Positions 15,730 to 24,796 are shown, counted from the stretch's first letter. The stretch is DNA of 64,000 bases from Sphingosinicella xenopeptidilytica (GCF_042676985.1 NZ_JBHTIK010000015.1:496001-560000), one strand, 5' to 3'. The notes: generated by a model from the letters alone, not told the origin. Numbers and translations: made by a program.

Positions 15730-16122
15730 TTAGGTCTCGGGAAACTCACCGGCCTGCACCATCTTTTCGAGTAAGACCGTCTGAGCGAAATGCTCACCAG
15801 ATGCAATGACCCGAATTTTTGACGACTCGGCGAACGTGAACTTAAACGGCGGCAGCGATAGTACAGCCACCTTCCCTTCCTCAAATTCGAAGCTGGCCAT
15901 TGCTTCCGCGCGCTTTTTTCGCCCCTGGAAGACAGTGAATTTGATATCCTGTCGGATTGATTTTGGCGGTATCACCTCTGCGTAGAATGCGACGGGAAAG
16001 GTGGCAGGGAATGACCTGACCCTGATATCACCCGCATACGCATTCACGAGAGTATGTTTGCCGTATGATCCACGGGCCACATACTCGCATGCGAGAGAAT
16101 TCACGATCTTAAGCTTCTTCAC
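15730..16122 (-). CDS. DUF6941-like protein, third gene of XRE operon
   Basis: A protein of about 130 residues resembling the DUF6941 type: a beta-rich fold opening KKLKIVNSLACEYVARGSYGK and then VNAYAGDIRVRSFPATFPVAFYAEV. A GTG start at 16122 is preferred over an ATG 15 bases upstream. It has a GGGAG ribosome site at proper distance and overlaps the upstream stop as GTGA, matching the other junction of this operon. No catalytic motif is visible. Base composition is less GC-rich than surrounding genes, suggesting transfer. The family assignment is tentative, from its short beta-sandwich look. The function is unknown. Confidence 0.55.
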   Translation of the reverse strand: MKKLKIVNSLACEYVARGSYGKHTLVNAYAGDIRVRSFPATFPVAFYAEVIPPKSIRQDIKFTVFQGRKKRAEAMASFEFEEGKVAVLSLPPFKFTFAESSKIRVIASGEHFAQTVLLEKMVQAGEFPET

Positions 16123-16514
16123 GGCGCGCGCTCCCATTCGAGCACCTTTGCTTCAGCTGACCCGCCCACAGTCGGGGAGGACTCCGAAAGTAAGTAAAAT
16201 TCCGCCTCTGGACGATGTGTTTCACCTGCTGGGTGGAAGCGATTAGACTTAGGCCGCGCGGCGAACGGCACCACGGTGTAATCCATTTCGGCTTCAGTTG
16301 CGAAAAGGAGATCGCTAAGCGTATCCAGCGTCCAATTAGACGGGCCAGAGAGCCATGTGGTGATCTGAGACGGTTTCCGTCCAATCTTCACAGCAATCTG
16401 CGCACGGGTCAGCCCCTTTTCGAGCGCAGCTTTTTCCAAGGCCTGAATGACAACGTCATAAACCCGATTTCGATTTCGCTCCGCGAACAATGCAGCATCA
16501 TAATTGTATGTCAT
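16119..16514 (-). CDS. XRE-type helix-turn-helix regulator (antitoxin-like)
   Basis: A 131-residue protein. Residues 15-75 form a Cro/C1 helix-turn-helix: EKGLTRAQIAVKIGRKPSQI followed by TTWLSGPSNWTLDTLSDLLF. This is the layout of many plasmid or chromosomal antitoxin and small regulator proteins. The remaining 55 residues are polar and probably flexible. The ATG overlaps the preceding stop (ATGA) and its own stop overlaps the next start (GTGA), so the three genes are translationally coupled. It most likely represses its own operon. Composition is less GC-rich than the flanks. Confidence 0.75.
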   Translation of the reverse strand: MTYNYDAALFAERNRNRVYDVVIQALEKAALEKGLTRAQIAVKIGRKPSQITTWLSGPSNWTLDTLSDLLFATEAEMDYTVVPFAARPKSNRFHPAGETHRPEAEFYLLSESSPTVGGSAEAKVLEWERAP

Positions 16515-17173
16515 ATCTTCAGTTTCCGCCGTGCATTTTCGGTTATGTAGGCTTCGTAACGAAAGTCAGGCGCATCACTAAACGGCGCGTGTAAAGAGCA
16601 TGCATTCCAGTGATCTTCGCAAACAAGCTTTTGGTGCTCGAACTCCGGAGACCACATACCACCCAGTAAGGCGCGAGGTTGTGCGTGGGTTGCTACAAAC
16701 ACGTCTGGCATCGCGAATCGCCCAAAAACGCGAATCGATGGCTTTGGTTTTCGACACCGGAATTCCCAATGTTCGAATTTTTCAGGGCGCAGCTGCTTCA
16801 CAAGGTCTTCTGTTATACGTCCGCCTTCAATGAAATGGGAGAATACAGCTTCGACCTTGGCCCAACACTGGCGCTCTTTTTCATTTTCGTCGTTCCTGCC
16901 CGCATCGATTGCATCCCTAATTTGCTTGCAAAGCAACACGACTCTCGGCTGCCCAGCCCAGTCAGCAATCGGCTTAGCCGGTACCAAGCATCCGCTTGCC
17001 ACTGCAGCCTTTACAGCCTCATGTATTAACATATAACTGAACTCGCCCCTGTCAACGATGCGGAGATGAAAATCTACAAGAGGATAGCCCGAAAAGCCAA
17101 TCGACAGCTCCGACCATCTTGGTACACCTAACCAATTGAAGCGCCACATCACCGACAAAGGATCAGCTTTCAT
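16511..17173 (-). CDS. Unknown 220-aa protein, first gene of XRE operon (possible toxin)
   Basis: A 220-residue protein I cannot assign with certainty. The N-terminal half (MKADPLSVMWRFNWLGVPRW) has no recognised domain. The C-terminal part, FEHWEFRCRKPKPSIRVFGR followed by DVFVATHAQPRALLGG, loosely resembles the E.R...R...F core of Gp49/RelE-type toxins, and the order toxin-then-XRE matches HigBA-like pairs. The gene leads a three-gene operon with 4-base overlaps. Composition is lower in GC than the flanks. It is an acquired module between a beta-propeller gene and phage-type lysis genes. A toxin role is inference and could be wrong. Confidence 0.45.
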   Translation of the reverse strand: MKADPLSVMWRFNWLGVPRWSELSIGFSGYPLVDFHLRIVDRGEFSYMLIHEAVKAAVASGCLVPAKPIADWAGQPRVVLLCKQIRDAIDAGRNDENEKERQCWAKVEAVFSHFIEGGRITEDLVKQLRPEKFEHWEFRCRKPKPSIRVFGRFAMPDVFVATHAQPRALLGGMWSPEFEHQKLVCEDHWNACSLHAPFSDAPDFRYEAYITENARRKLKI

Positions 17174-17218
17174 AGTCAGCCCCTTAGGAGGGCACGTGTC
17201 TAGGTCCTCCGAGAAAAA

Positions 17219-17632
17219 CTACCGATCCGCCCCCTTCGCCTTCCCCCAGCTCCGCGCCGCCGTGTAGCCGAGGTAGCCCGTCCCGAAGAGCATGTAGAGC
17301 GGTTCGGGGATCGCTTCGAGGTAGGCGCCCATCCCCTCCCCGATCGCCTTGGCCGTCGCGGGGTCGGCGGCGGCGATGAGGCCCATGGGGATGGACCAGA
17401 GCAGCAGCACGTACATCACGTAGAGGAAGCTCGGGCGGGCGCGGCTCGTCCACGGGTCCGCAGCGTTCGCCTCCGCAATGATCGCGGACATGCGCGCTTC
17501 GATCAGTTTCAGTTCGTGACTGTCTTCGAGTTGGATCAGTTCCAGCTTGGCGCGTTCGCGCGCCTCCTTGTCGGGGATGATGCGGTCGAGCAGCTTGGCG
17601 ACCGGCGCGATGATGCCGTCCACGAGTGACAT
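17219..17632 (-). CDS. Holin, 3TM GTA/phage type
   Basis: A 137-residue protein matching the 3TM holin family associated with gene transfer agents. It has a short amphipathic N-terminus (MSLVDGIIAPVAKLLDRIIP), a charged helix (DKEARERAKLELIQLED), and then hydrophobic segments: LYVMYVLLLWSIPMGLIAAA and the region around YMLFGTGYLGYTAARSW. Holins permeabilise the inner membrane so that endolysin reaches the cell wall. It lies 30 bases downstream of the endolysin gene in the same direction. No capsid or tail gene is present in this window, so it is either the separate lysis cassette of a gene transfer agent or a prophage remnant. Confidence 0.8.
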   Translation of the reverse strand: MSLVDGIIAPVAKLLDRIIPDKEARERAKLELIQLEDSHELKLIEARMSAIIAEANAADPWTSRARPSFLYVMYVLLLWSIPMGLIAAADPATAKAIGEGMGAYLEAIPEPLYMLFGTGYLGYTAARSWGKAKGADR

Positions 17633-17662
17633 GATGGTCCTTTCCTTTCTTGCGAGGGAGGT

Positions 17663-18217
17663 TCAGGCGTGGAAATCGCCGATGCGGCCGGCGAGCCAGC
17701 CGTAGACGAAGTTCTCGTTCGCGGGCCGCGCCTCGGCGAGTTCGATGTAGCGGGTGCCCTGCAGCGCTTCGAGCGCGCGAAGCAGCACGGTTTCCCCGGC
17801 CTTTCCGCGCGTTTGGATGATCGCTTTCAGCGCGGCGAGCGTCGCGGTGTCGATCGTGCGGCTTTGCGGGATGTCCGGCCAGTCGCGTTCGCGGCGGTTG
17901 AGCGCGTTCAGCGCGCGCTGGAGGAAGCCCGCGGCGACGGCGGGGCCCATGTTGACGCCCGTATCGAAAAGCTCGGCGGCGATGCGTGGGGCGAGCGCGT
18001 TCACGCGGTCGAAGCCGGTTTCGTGCCAATAGCGTTTCCGGTAGATGTCCGCCGCCATGCTGCGCGGCAGATCGCGCATGGCACCCGCATAGCCCGCCGC
18101 CCGCGCCGTGGCTTCCGTGATGCCGAAGTTCGTGGCGCCGCCGCGGTCGTCCGGGTGGTCGACAAAGCCGCCTTCGCGGCGCAGCAGCATTTCGATGAGA
18201 TCGTCGATGGACGCCAT
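17663..18217 (-). CDS. Endolysin, GH108 N-acetylmuramidase-type
   Basis: A 184-residue peptidoglycan hydrolase. The N-terminal glycoside hydrolase 108 domain contains the catalytic Glu in LLRREGGFVDHPDDRGGATN (Glu15), followed by the NFGIT motif. The C-terminal half is the predicted peptidoglycan-binding domain that normally accompanies GH108 (from about residue 95; RALNALNRRERDWP region). There is no signal peptide, so export depends on the adjacent holin. An AGGAGA ribosome site precedes the ATG. In Rhodobacter capsulatus the GTA lysis genes are a similar endolysin-holin pair located away from the structural cluster, which this arrangement resembles. Confidence 0.85.
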   Translation of the reverse strand: MASIDDLIEMLLRREGGFVDHPDDRGGATNFGITEATARAAGYAGAMRDLPRSMAADIYRKRYWHETGFDRVNALAPRIAAELFDTGVNMGPAVAAGFLQRALNALNRRERDWPDIPQSRTIDTATLAALKAIIQTRGKAGETVLLRALEALQGTRYIELAEARPANENFVYGWLAGRIGDFHA

Positions 18218-18330
18218 GATGGGTCTCCTGCTCTTGGGGAGCAGAACGAACCCATCTGGTTCCTATTTGTCAAATCCTATCGCGAAACCGGCACTACGCA
18301 CCGTCTCGGTTGTTTCGTTCAAGGGAAAGC

Positions 18331-18407
18331 TGGTCGGAGCGACAGGATTCGAACCTGCGACCCCCACACCCCCAGTGTGATGCGCTACCAGGCTGCGCTA
18401 CGCTCCG
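18331..18407 (-). tRNA. tRNA-Pro (GGG)
   Basis: A 77-nt cloverleaf read on the minus strand. The acceptor stem is CGGAGCG/CGCTCCG, the D-arm GCGC...GCGC, the anticodon loop CTGGGGG with anticodon GGG, and the T-loop TTCGAAT. The 3' end is the encoded ACCA. It lies between the endolysin gene and prsT and is a possible integration site for the adjacent acquired genes. Confidence 0.93.
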
Positions 18408-18468
18408 ACCGTGGCCCGCACTTAAGGGCCTTGGCGGGCAAAGGCAAGCCTTGCCCGCCGGTTTCTGC

Positions 18469-21276
18469 CTAGCTGCCCTGCAGGCTCGTCAGCAGCTTCT
18501 GCGCCGCCGGGCGGCTGTCGAACTTCGGCGCCTTCAGCGCCGTTTCCAGCGCCTCCGTCGCCTTGCCGCGCTGCCCATTCATCGCGTAGCCGACGGCAAG
18601 GTGGAAGCGCACGTCCGGGTCGTTCGGCGTTCCCGCCGCCGCCTTCTGCAGCAGGCTCAGCGCCAGCTTCCTGTCCCCCTTGTTGCGGAGGAGCAGCCAG
18701 CCATACGTGTCCTGCACCGCCGGCACATTCGGGCCCACCGCGTAAGCCTGCTTCGCCGTCGCGAGCGCGCGCTTGTCGCCCACCAGTGAATAGGCCCAGG
18801 CGAGGTTGTTGAGCACGGTCACGCTCTGCTCGGCGTTGGGCAGCTTGCGCAGCGCCTCGTAGTTGGCGATGGCCGCCTTGTATTGCCGCTGCTGCATCTG
18901 CAGCTCGGCGATCGCGGCGAGCGCGATCGGATCGCGCGGGTTCGCCTTCTGATAGGCCTGCATCATGGTCACAGCCTGCGCGGGCTTGCCGGTCTGCACA
19001 TAGGCCTGAGACAGCGCGCGCGCGGCTGCGAGGTTGAACTTCGTCTTGCGCGCCGCCTCCAGATACGGGAGCGCCGCCGCGGCCTGGTTCCGCCCGAGGT
19101 AGGCGCGGCCGAGCGCGAGATCGGCGAAATTCTCCTTGGGCGCCTGCTTGCGAAGACGCTCCGCCCACTGCTTCGCCGCGTTCCAGTCACCCTGCCGTGC
19201 TTCGAAGAACACGAGCTCGGAATAGACCGGAGTCGGGTCGACACGCGGCATCGTCAGGATGCGCTGGTAGGTCGCGCGCGCCGCTGCGACCTTCTTGTTG
19301 GCCTCCTGCGCACGGGCCAGCATCACGCGCGGCTGCGGGCTGTCCGGCTGCGCATTCACGAGCCGGTTCAGAACCGATTCGACCTGGCTCTTCTGACCCG
19401 CCGCTTCATAGACGCGGGCCGCCGCCAGCAGGGCCTGCGGCTGCTCGGGGAAGTCGCGCAGGATCGAGGCGACCTCGTCAAGCGCGCGCTTGTTCTGATT
19501 GGTGTCGAGGTAGGCATCGGCAAGCTGCACACGCGGGCCGAGCTGCTTGGCATCGACCGCGGCGGCCTGACGCAGCCACTCTACACGTGCGGTCGCATCG
19601 CCGCGCCGCGCCGCCGTTACGGCGAGCAACGTCAGCGCACGGCCATCGCGCTTGTTGTATTCGAGCAGCTGCTTCAGTTCGCGCTCACCCTCGGGAATGC
19701 GGTTCGTCGCGATCAGCACCTGCGCAAGATTGCGCCGCGCTTCGGTGTAGTCGGACTTCTTTTCGAGCGCAGTGCGGAAGCTCGCTTCTGCCTTCTTCGT
19801 CTGCCCAAGGCCAAGCTCCGCGCCGCCGCGGATGTTGTAGCCCACGGGCAGGTTCGGATAGAGCGTGATGATCCGGTTGCTGGTGACGAGCGCCTTGTCG
19901 AACTCACGGTCGCGAATCTGGATCAGCGTCAGCACCATCAGCGCCTGCAGCGACTTGCTGTCGTCCTTCAGGACGTCCATCAGCCCCTCTTCGGCGGACT
20001 CGGCGTTGCCCTGCAGGAGCTGCGTCATCGCCAGCTGGGTTTTCAGCTCGCCCGCCTTCGGCGCCTCTGTGACAGCCTTTTGCAGGTACTGCTGCGCTTC
20101 AGCCATGTTGCCCTCGCGCGCGAAGGCCGCGCCATAGAGCGCGTAGGTACGGCCATCGGCGCTCCCGGAATCGATGATCGGCTTCAACGTCTCAATGGCG
20201 CCGCGTGTATCGTTGCCCTTGAGCTGCGAGGCTGCATAGAGCTTGCGGGCGAGCACGCTCTGCGGCGAGGCGCCAACGACCTTGCCGAAGAAATCGGTGG
20301 CCTGCGCCACATCGTTCGCCTGATAGGCGAGCATACCCTGCAGCATCAGCGCAGGCACATAATTCGAAAGCAGGCCCTTCGTGCGCGTCATCAACTGGCG
20401 CGCCTTCTCATACTGGCCGGCGCGGGTTTCGAGGACGGCCTCCAGATAGAGCGCGAGCGGGTGATCCGGCACCAGCCCGTTGATGCGCTTGAGATCAGCG
20501 CGTGCCTGATCCTCGCGCTTGAGGTCGCCAAGCGTGGCGGCGCGCTCCAGCAGCGCCTCGATGTTGTTGGGATCGACCTCGAGCGCACGGTTGAAATAGG
20601 TGAGCGACGGTTCGAGGCCCTGCGAACGGCGCACGAGGTCGCCCTTCAGCATCAGGCCCTTCACGTTCGTGGGCTTCGCGGCAAGCACCTGATCGGCAAG
20701 CGCTGAAGCTTCCTTCAGCTTACCGTCAGACGCATAGAAGCGCGCGACATCGACCAGCGTTTCCGGATCTTTCGGCGCGATCCGGAGGGCGCGTTCGAAC
20801 TCGGCGCGCGCTTCTGGAAGATTGCGCTGCTGCGTCAGAATCTGTCCGCGCAGCCGCGCCGCATAGGCGGCGAACTGCGGCTCGATCGTCCGTGCGTCGA
20901 GCAGGTCCATCGCCTCGCCGTACTTGCGCTGCATCATCAGCGCGTGCGCGCGCAGGTGGCGTACCTTCGCCGAAGGGATGCCCGCCTGCATGGCGCGCTC
21001 CAGCTCCGTCTGCGCCTGAATGCCGGAGCCGAACTCCAGCGCGACGCGCGCTTGAAGCAGCCGTGCGAGCCCGTTGTTGGGGTTCGCCTTTAGCGCCTTC
21101 ATCAACTGAATGCGTGCACTGCGGTAGTCGCCGGCCTGAAAGAGACGGAAGCCCTGGACATAGGCATCATTCGATTCGCTGCGCGCGTCGGCGTGCGCGG
21201 GAAAGGCCGCAATGCCGACGGGAGCCGCAAGGGCAAGGGTCGCCGCTGCAAGCTTGAAGAAGGTCTTGTTCAACAT
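18469..21276 (-). CDS. prsT: XrtA/PEP-CTERM system TPR-repeat protein PrsT
   Basis: A 935-residue exported protein. The signal peptide is MLNKTFFKLAAATLALAAPV, followed by roughly 20 tetratricopeptide repeats along the whole length (for example FRLFQAGDYRSARIQLMKAL, LPEARAEFERALRIAPKDPE). Length and placement fit the PrsT family found with exosortase XrtA systems. The family is often annotated as a lipoprotein, but I do not see a clear lipobox Cys here. It probably scaffolds exopolysaccharide or PEP-CTERM protein export at the envelope. It is the last gene after prsK and prsR, with a 78-bp gap that could carry its own promoter. Confidence 0.88.
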   Translation of the reverse strand: MLNKTFFKLAAATLALAAPVGIAAFPAHADARSESNDAYVQGFRLFQAGDYRSARIQLMKALKANPNNGLARLLQARVALEFGSGIQAQTELERAMQAGIPSAKVRHLRAHALMMQRKYGEAMDLLDARTIEPQFAAYAARLRGQILTQQRNLPEARAEFERALRIAPKDPETLVDVARFYASDGKLKEASALADQVLAAKPTNVKGLMLKGDLVRRSQGLEPSLTYFNRALEVDPNNIEALLERAATLGDLKREDQARADLKRINGLVPDHPLALYLEAVLETRAGQYEKARQLMTRTKGLLSNYVPALMLQGMLAYQANDVAQATDFFGKVVGASPQSVLARKLYAASQLKGNDTRGAIETLKPIIDSGSADGRTYALYGAAFAREGNMAEAQQYLQKAVTEAPKAGELKTQLAMTQLLQGNAESAEEGLMDVLKDDSKSLQALMVLTLIQIRDREFDKALVTSNRIITLYPNLPVGYNIRGGAELGLGQTKKAEASFRTALEKKSDYTEARRNLAQVLIATNRIPEGERELKQLLEYNKRDGRALTLLAVTAARRGDATARVEWLRQAAAVDAKQLGPRVQLADAYLDTNQNKRALDEVASILRDFPEQPQALLAAARVYEAAGQKSQVESVLNRLVNAQPDSPQPRVMLARAQEANKKVAAARATYQRILTMPRVDPTPVYSELVFFEARQGDWNAAKQWAERLRKQAPKENFADLALGRAYLGRNQAAAALPYLEAARKTKFNLAAARALSQAYVQTGKPAQAVTMMQAYQKANPRDPIALAAIAELQMQQRQYKAAIANYEALRKLPNAEQSVTVLNNLAWAYSLVGDKRALATAKQAYAVGPNVPAVQDTYGWLLLRNKGDRKLALSLLQKAAAGTPNDPDVRFHLAVGYAMNGQRGKATEALETALKAPKFDSRPAAQKLLTSLQGS

Positions 21277-21354
21277 CTTTTTATCCTCAGTAGGACGGTT
21301 CGACTTGCCGTGGCCGCGTGCGACCCTTTTTTGATAACCACGACATTATGACCG

Positions 21355-22710
21355 TCAGGTCTCAATATTATATTGCTTTAGAAGATCATACAGCGTCGGC
21401 CGGCTCACACCGAGCAGCTTGGCTGCGTTCGACACATTGGACTCGGTACGCGCCAGCGCCATGCGAATGGCGTTTCGGTCCGCCCGCTCGCGTGCGGACC
21501 GAAGGTTCAGAAAATCATCGTCCTCGACTTCGGCAAGGTCGAGGTCGGCCGCCGAAAGCCGGCTTCCATCCGCCATGATGACGGCCCGCTTCATGCGGTT
21601 TTCAAGCTCGCGCACGTTCCCGGGCCACTTCCACGCTTCGATCGCGGCCAGCGCATCCGCATTGAAGCCCTTCACCGGGCGCTTCATGTCGCGGGCATAC
21701 TTGCGCAGGAAATGGTGGGAAAGCAGCACCGCATCGCCCTGCCGCTCGGCAAGCGGCGGAATCTTGATGACGACCTCGGCAAGTCGGTACCAGAGGTCTT
21801 CGCGGAAGGCGCCGTCGGCGATCATCGCTTCGAGGTTCTGGTGCGTCGCGCAGACGATGCGGACATCAACCGGGATCGTCTTGCGGCCGCCGATGCGCTC
21901 GATCACGCGCTCCTGCAGGAAGCGGAGCAGCTTCACCTGCAGCGGCAGGGGAATGTCGCCTACCTCGTCGAGAAACAGCGTACCGCCCTCGGCGAGTTCG
22001 ATTTTGCCCTCGGTGGTTTTCACCGCGCCCGTGAACGCGCCCTTCTCGTAACCGAACAGTTCGGCCTCAAGGAGGTTTTCGGGAATCGCCGCGCAGTTGA
22101 TCGCAACGAACGGTGTGCCTTTGCGTCCGGAGCTCTCATGCAGCCCCCGCGCCAGCACTTCCTTGCCCGTGCCGCTCGCGCCGAGCAGCATGACGGAGAC
22201 GTCGGTGTTGGCGACGCGCTCGATCATCCGGCAGACGCGGAGCATACTGTCCGAACTGGTGATGAGGCCGCCGAGCGCCTCGTGACCGTCGCGTTCGGCG
22301 AGCTGCCGGTTTTCCGTCTCGATCTCGTGGAGGTGGAACGCCCGCTGCACGATAAGGCCGAGCTGATCGATATCCACGGGCTTCTGGTAAAAATCGTATG
22401 CGCCGAGTGCGATCGCCCGTAGCGCGCTTTCACGCGCACCGTGGCCGGAGGCGACAATCACCTTGGTATCGGGTTTCAGGGCCAGGATTTCCACGAGCGT
22501 CGCGAAGCCCTCGCTGGTCCCGTCCGGATCGGGCGGGAGGCCAAGGTCGAGCGTTACCACCACAGGTTCGTGGGCGCGCAGCAGCTCGATGGCGGTGCGG
22601 CGATCACCCGCACAGATCACTTCATAGTCCTCGTAAGACCACTTGAGCTGCCGCTGCAGCCCTTCGTCGTCTTCAACGACCAGCAGTTTCGGTGCCGTTT
22701 TGTTCGCCAT
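21355..22710 (-). CDS. prsR: PEP-CTERM-box sigma-54 response regulator PrsR
   Basis: A 451-residue NtrC-type regulator. The receiver domain occupies residues 8-125, with phospho-acceptor Asp in VVTLDLGLPP. The AAA+ domain has Walker A GASGTGKE, the sigma-54 contact loop GAFTGA, and Walker B LFLDEVGD. A Fis-type helix-turn-helix lies at the end (NVSNAAKLLGVSRPTLYDLL). It therefore activates sigma-54 promoters when phosphorylated by PrsK. The prsK stop directly abuts the prsR ATG. In this family the targets are PEP-CTERM protein genes and exopolysaccharide genes. No PEP-CTERM substrate gene was seen in the window. Confidence 0.93.
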   Translation of the reverse strand: MANKTAPKLLVVEDDEGLQRQLKWSYEDYEVICAGDRRTAIELLRAHEPVVVTLDLGLPPDPDGTSEGFATLVEILALKPDTKVIVASGHGARESALRAIALGAYDFYQKPVDIDQLGLIVQRAFHLHEIETENRQLAERDGHEALGGLITSSDSMLRVCRMIERVANTDVSVMLLGASGTGKEVLARGLHESSGRKGTPFVAINCAAIPENLLEAELFGYEKGAFTGAVKTTEGKIELAEGGTLFLDEVGDIPLPLQVKLLRFLQERVIERIGGRKTIPVDVRIVCATHQNLEAMIADGAFREDLWYRLAEVVIKIPPLAERQGDAVLLSHHFLRKYARDMKRPVKGFNADALAAIEAWKWPGNVRELENRMKRAVIMADGSRLSAADLDLAEVEDDDFLNLRSARERADRNAIRMALARTESNVSNAAKLLGVSRPTLYDLLKQYNIET

Positions 22711-24792
22711 TCAGCCTTCTCGTCTGTTCGCCAGCGGCGCCGCAGCCGCCGGCAGCTCGATCGTAAAGCAGCTCCCCACACCCGGCTCGCTTTCAACCAG
22801 GAGTTTGCCGCCCATGTCCCGTGTCATTTCCCGCGCCTCGAACGCGCCTATACCAAAGCCCCCGGATTTGGTCGACTTGAAGGGCGCGAAGAGTTCGTCG
22901 CGAATGAAGTCGGCGTTCATGCCGCGACCACGGTCGCGCACGCGTACGCGCACGGTGTCGCCCGGCTCCACCGCAATCGTCACCGCACTTCCCGGTTCGC
23001 TTGCATCGACAGCGTTCTGGACGAGATGAATCAGCACCTGCTCGAAACGCTCCGCGGTGCCGTTCACCATGACATCCTGCCCGCAGCGATCGACGGTCAC
23101 GCCGGGCCACGAGCGCCGCGCCGTATTCGCGACAGCCTCCACCGCACAGCAGACATCGAACGTGTCCCCCGTAGGGCCCGCCTGCACGCTTTGCTGGGAA
23201 AGCCGCGCCAGCAGGTCGTTCATCTTGGCGACCGAGCTCTGCAACGTCGCGATCATGTCCGCCCGGAACTCGGGATTCTCGGCATGGCGCTCGGCGTTCC
23301 GCGCAACGAGGCTGAGCTGGCTCACGAGGTTCTTGAGATCGTGCATGATGAAGGCGAAGCGGCGGTTGAACTCGTCGAACTTGCGCGATTCCGCGATCTT
23401 CGCAAGCGCCGCGGCCTCGGCGACATAGCTTGCCGCCTGCCGTCCCACGGTACGGAGGATGTCGAAATCCTCCCAGTTGAGCTCGCGCTGGGTGAGCGGC
23501 CTCTCAATGAGGATGAAGCCGATCGCCTCGTCGATGTGAATGAGCGGCACGAGCAGCCATGCCTGGGGGTCTTCGACAAGCCATTGCGGAAGGCTGAGCG
23601 CTGCACTCTCGCGTCCGCCCCGATGCTCCTCGATATCGAGGACACGGCCACTCGCCTCAAAATGTGCCTTGAGGCGGGCCGCGCCTTCGATCCGCCCTGG
23701 CCTCAGCGTCCGGTAGTTCCAGCGGGCAAGGTGCACGAAGCTGTCGTCCTCCGCCCCGATGAACAGCGCACCGCCGGGCGAATCCACCGGCTCGCAAGCG
23801 GCCTGAACGACGCGCATGTGCAGCTCGCCGAGTCCCGGCCCCGAGCTCGAGACCGTGTTCACGAAACGAAGCCATTCCTGCCGGTAGTCATACTTGTAGG
23901 CGAAGAAATGCTTGTTGATCTGGACGCGCAGCCACGCCCGCGCACGGCCCGAGAACAGAATGACGGCCGCGAGCACAGCCGCCGCGAAGATGAAGCTGAT
24001 CTGAAGCAGCCGCCCCCAGTCTCCCCCCACCAGCCGCAGGCCGTAACCCGCGAGCGACATCAGCACGAGATAGAAGCCGATCGCGCCGAGCGACAGCGTA
24101 TGGAACGCCGCCTGCCGCGAAACCTGCAGTTTCAGCCCGCGGTTGCGCGCGGCGGACAGATAGATGAGCGGCACGACGAACGCATTCACGAGCCCACGCA
24201 CCTCGACGAGGTCTGGCCCCATCGCCGGGTCGAGCAGGAACAGCGTGTAGAGATTGAGGTCGTAGGCGAAGATGCCGGCAAGCGCGATGCAGAGCAGGCG
24301 GATGCTCCAGCGGTTTGCAGGCGCGGAGTTCACGTAGACGTTGTGCGTCAGCACCAACCCGCCGATGGCGACCGCGAGCCGCCCCATCGTATAGAAATAC
24401 TGCAGCCACCCCGGAACGGCGGCACCCCGCACGAGACTCCAGACGTCCCCCGCCAGTTGCAGCGCAACGACGGCGGCAAGCGCGATGAGCACGCTGCGCG
24501 AGGGGTTGTGCGCGGTATCCTGCCAGTTGCTGATGACGAGAACCGCTGCGAAAACGGCCCACGCCGCCGAACGCAGTGTTTCCGCGATCGAGACAAGTAC
24601 AGAATAGGCTGGGTCGACGACGGGAATGAGGACGACAAGCACTGCCCACACCGCCATCGCCAGCGATGCGCCAACCAGCCACATGTCCGCGCGCGATTCC
24701 AGCCGGCGATAGATCAGCAGTCCCGCGAGCAGCAGATAGCCGATCGCCGCCACACTGTGGCTGAAGGTGCTGACATCGCTGTAGGCGGGCAC
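22711..24792 (-). CDS. prsK: XrtA/PEP-CTERM system histidine kinase PrsK
   Basis: A 693-residue membrane sensor kinase. The N-terminal 270 residues contain about seven to eight hydrophobic helices. A GAF-like domain follows (about 300-440), then the dimerisation/phospho-acceptor His in FIMHDLKNLVSQLSLVARNA. The HATPase domain has the N box HLVQNAVDAS, the G1 box DRGRGM and the G2 box SGGFGIGAFEARE. This architecture is specific to PrsK, the partner of PrsR in exosortase A systems. It starts 4 bases after the sugar transferase stop, so the two genes are one transcript. The signal sensed is unknown. Confidence 0.92.
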   Translation of the reverse strand: MPAYSDVSTFSHSVAAIGYLLLAGLLIYRRLESRADMWLVGASLAMAVWAVLVVLIPVVDPAYSVLVSIAETLRSAAWAVFAAVLVISNWQDTAHNPSRSVLIALAAVVALQLAGDVWSLVRGAAVPGWLQYFYTMGRLAVAIGGLVLTHNVYVNSAPANRWSIRLLCIALAGIFAYDLNLYTLFLLDPAMGPDLVEVRGLVNAFVVPLIYLSAARNRGLKLQVSRQAAFHTLSLGAIGFYLVLMSLAGYGLRLVGGDWGRLLQISFIFAAAVLAAVILFSGRARAWLRVQINKHFFAYKYDYRQEWLRFVNTVSSSGPGLGELHMRVVQAACEPVDSPGGALFIGAEDDSFVHLARWNYRTLRPGRIEGAARLKAHFEASGRVLDIEEHRGGRESAALSLPQWLVEDPQAWLLVPLIHIDEAIGFILIERPLTQRELNWEDFDILRTVGRQAASYVAEAAALAKIAESRKFDEFNRRFAFIMHDLKNLVSQLSLVARNAERHAENPEFRADMIATLQSSVAKMNDLLARLSQQSVQAGPTGDTFDVCCAVEAVANTARRSWPGVTVDRCGQDVMVNGTAERFEQVLIHLVQNAVDASEPGSAVTIAVEPGDTVRVRVRDRGRGMNADFIRDELFAPFKSTKSGGFGIGAFEAREMTRDMGGKLLVESEPGVGSCFTIELPAAAAPLANRREG

Positions 24793-24796
24793 GGCG

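Noticed and set aside
18331..18407. tRNA-Pro as an att site with a duplicated 3' end near the XRE operon
   Set aside because: I searched by eye for a second copy of the tRNA 3' end between 15.7 and 18.3 kb and found none; no integrase gene is present.
18883..20706. A plus-strand 600-codon frame opposite prsT
   Set aside because: Its periodicity merely mirrors the TPR repeats of prsT on the other strand.
21277..21354. A sigma-54 promoter upstream of prsT
   Set aside because: A GG-N10-GC spacing exists, but the surrounding bases do not match the TGGCAC/TTGC consensus, so I cannot support it.
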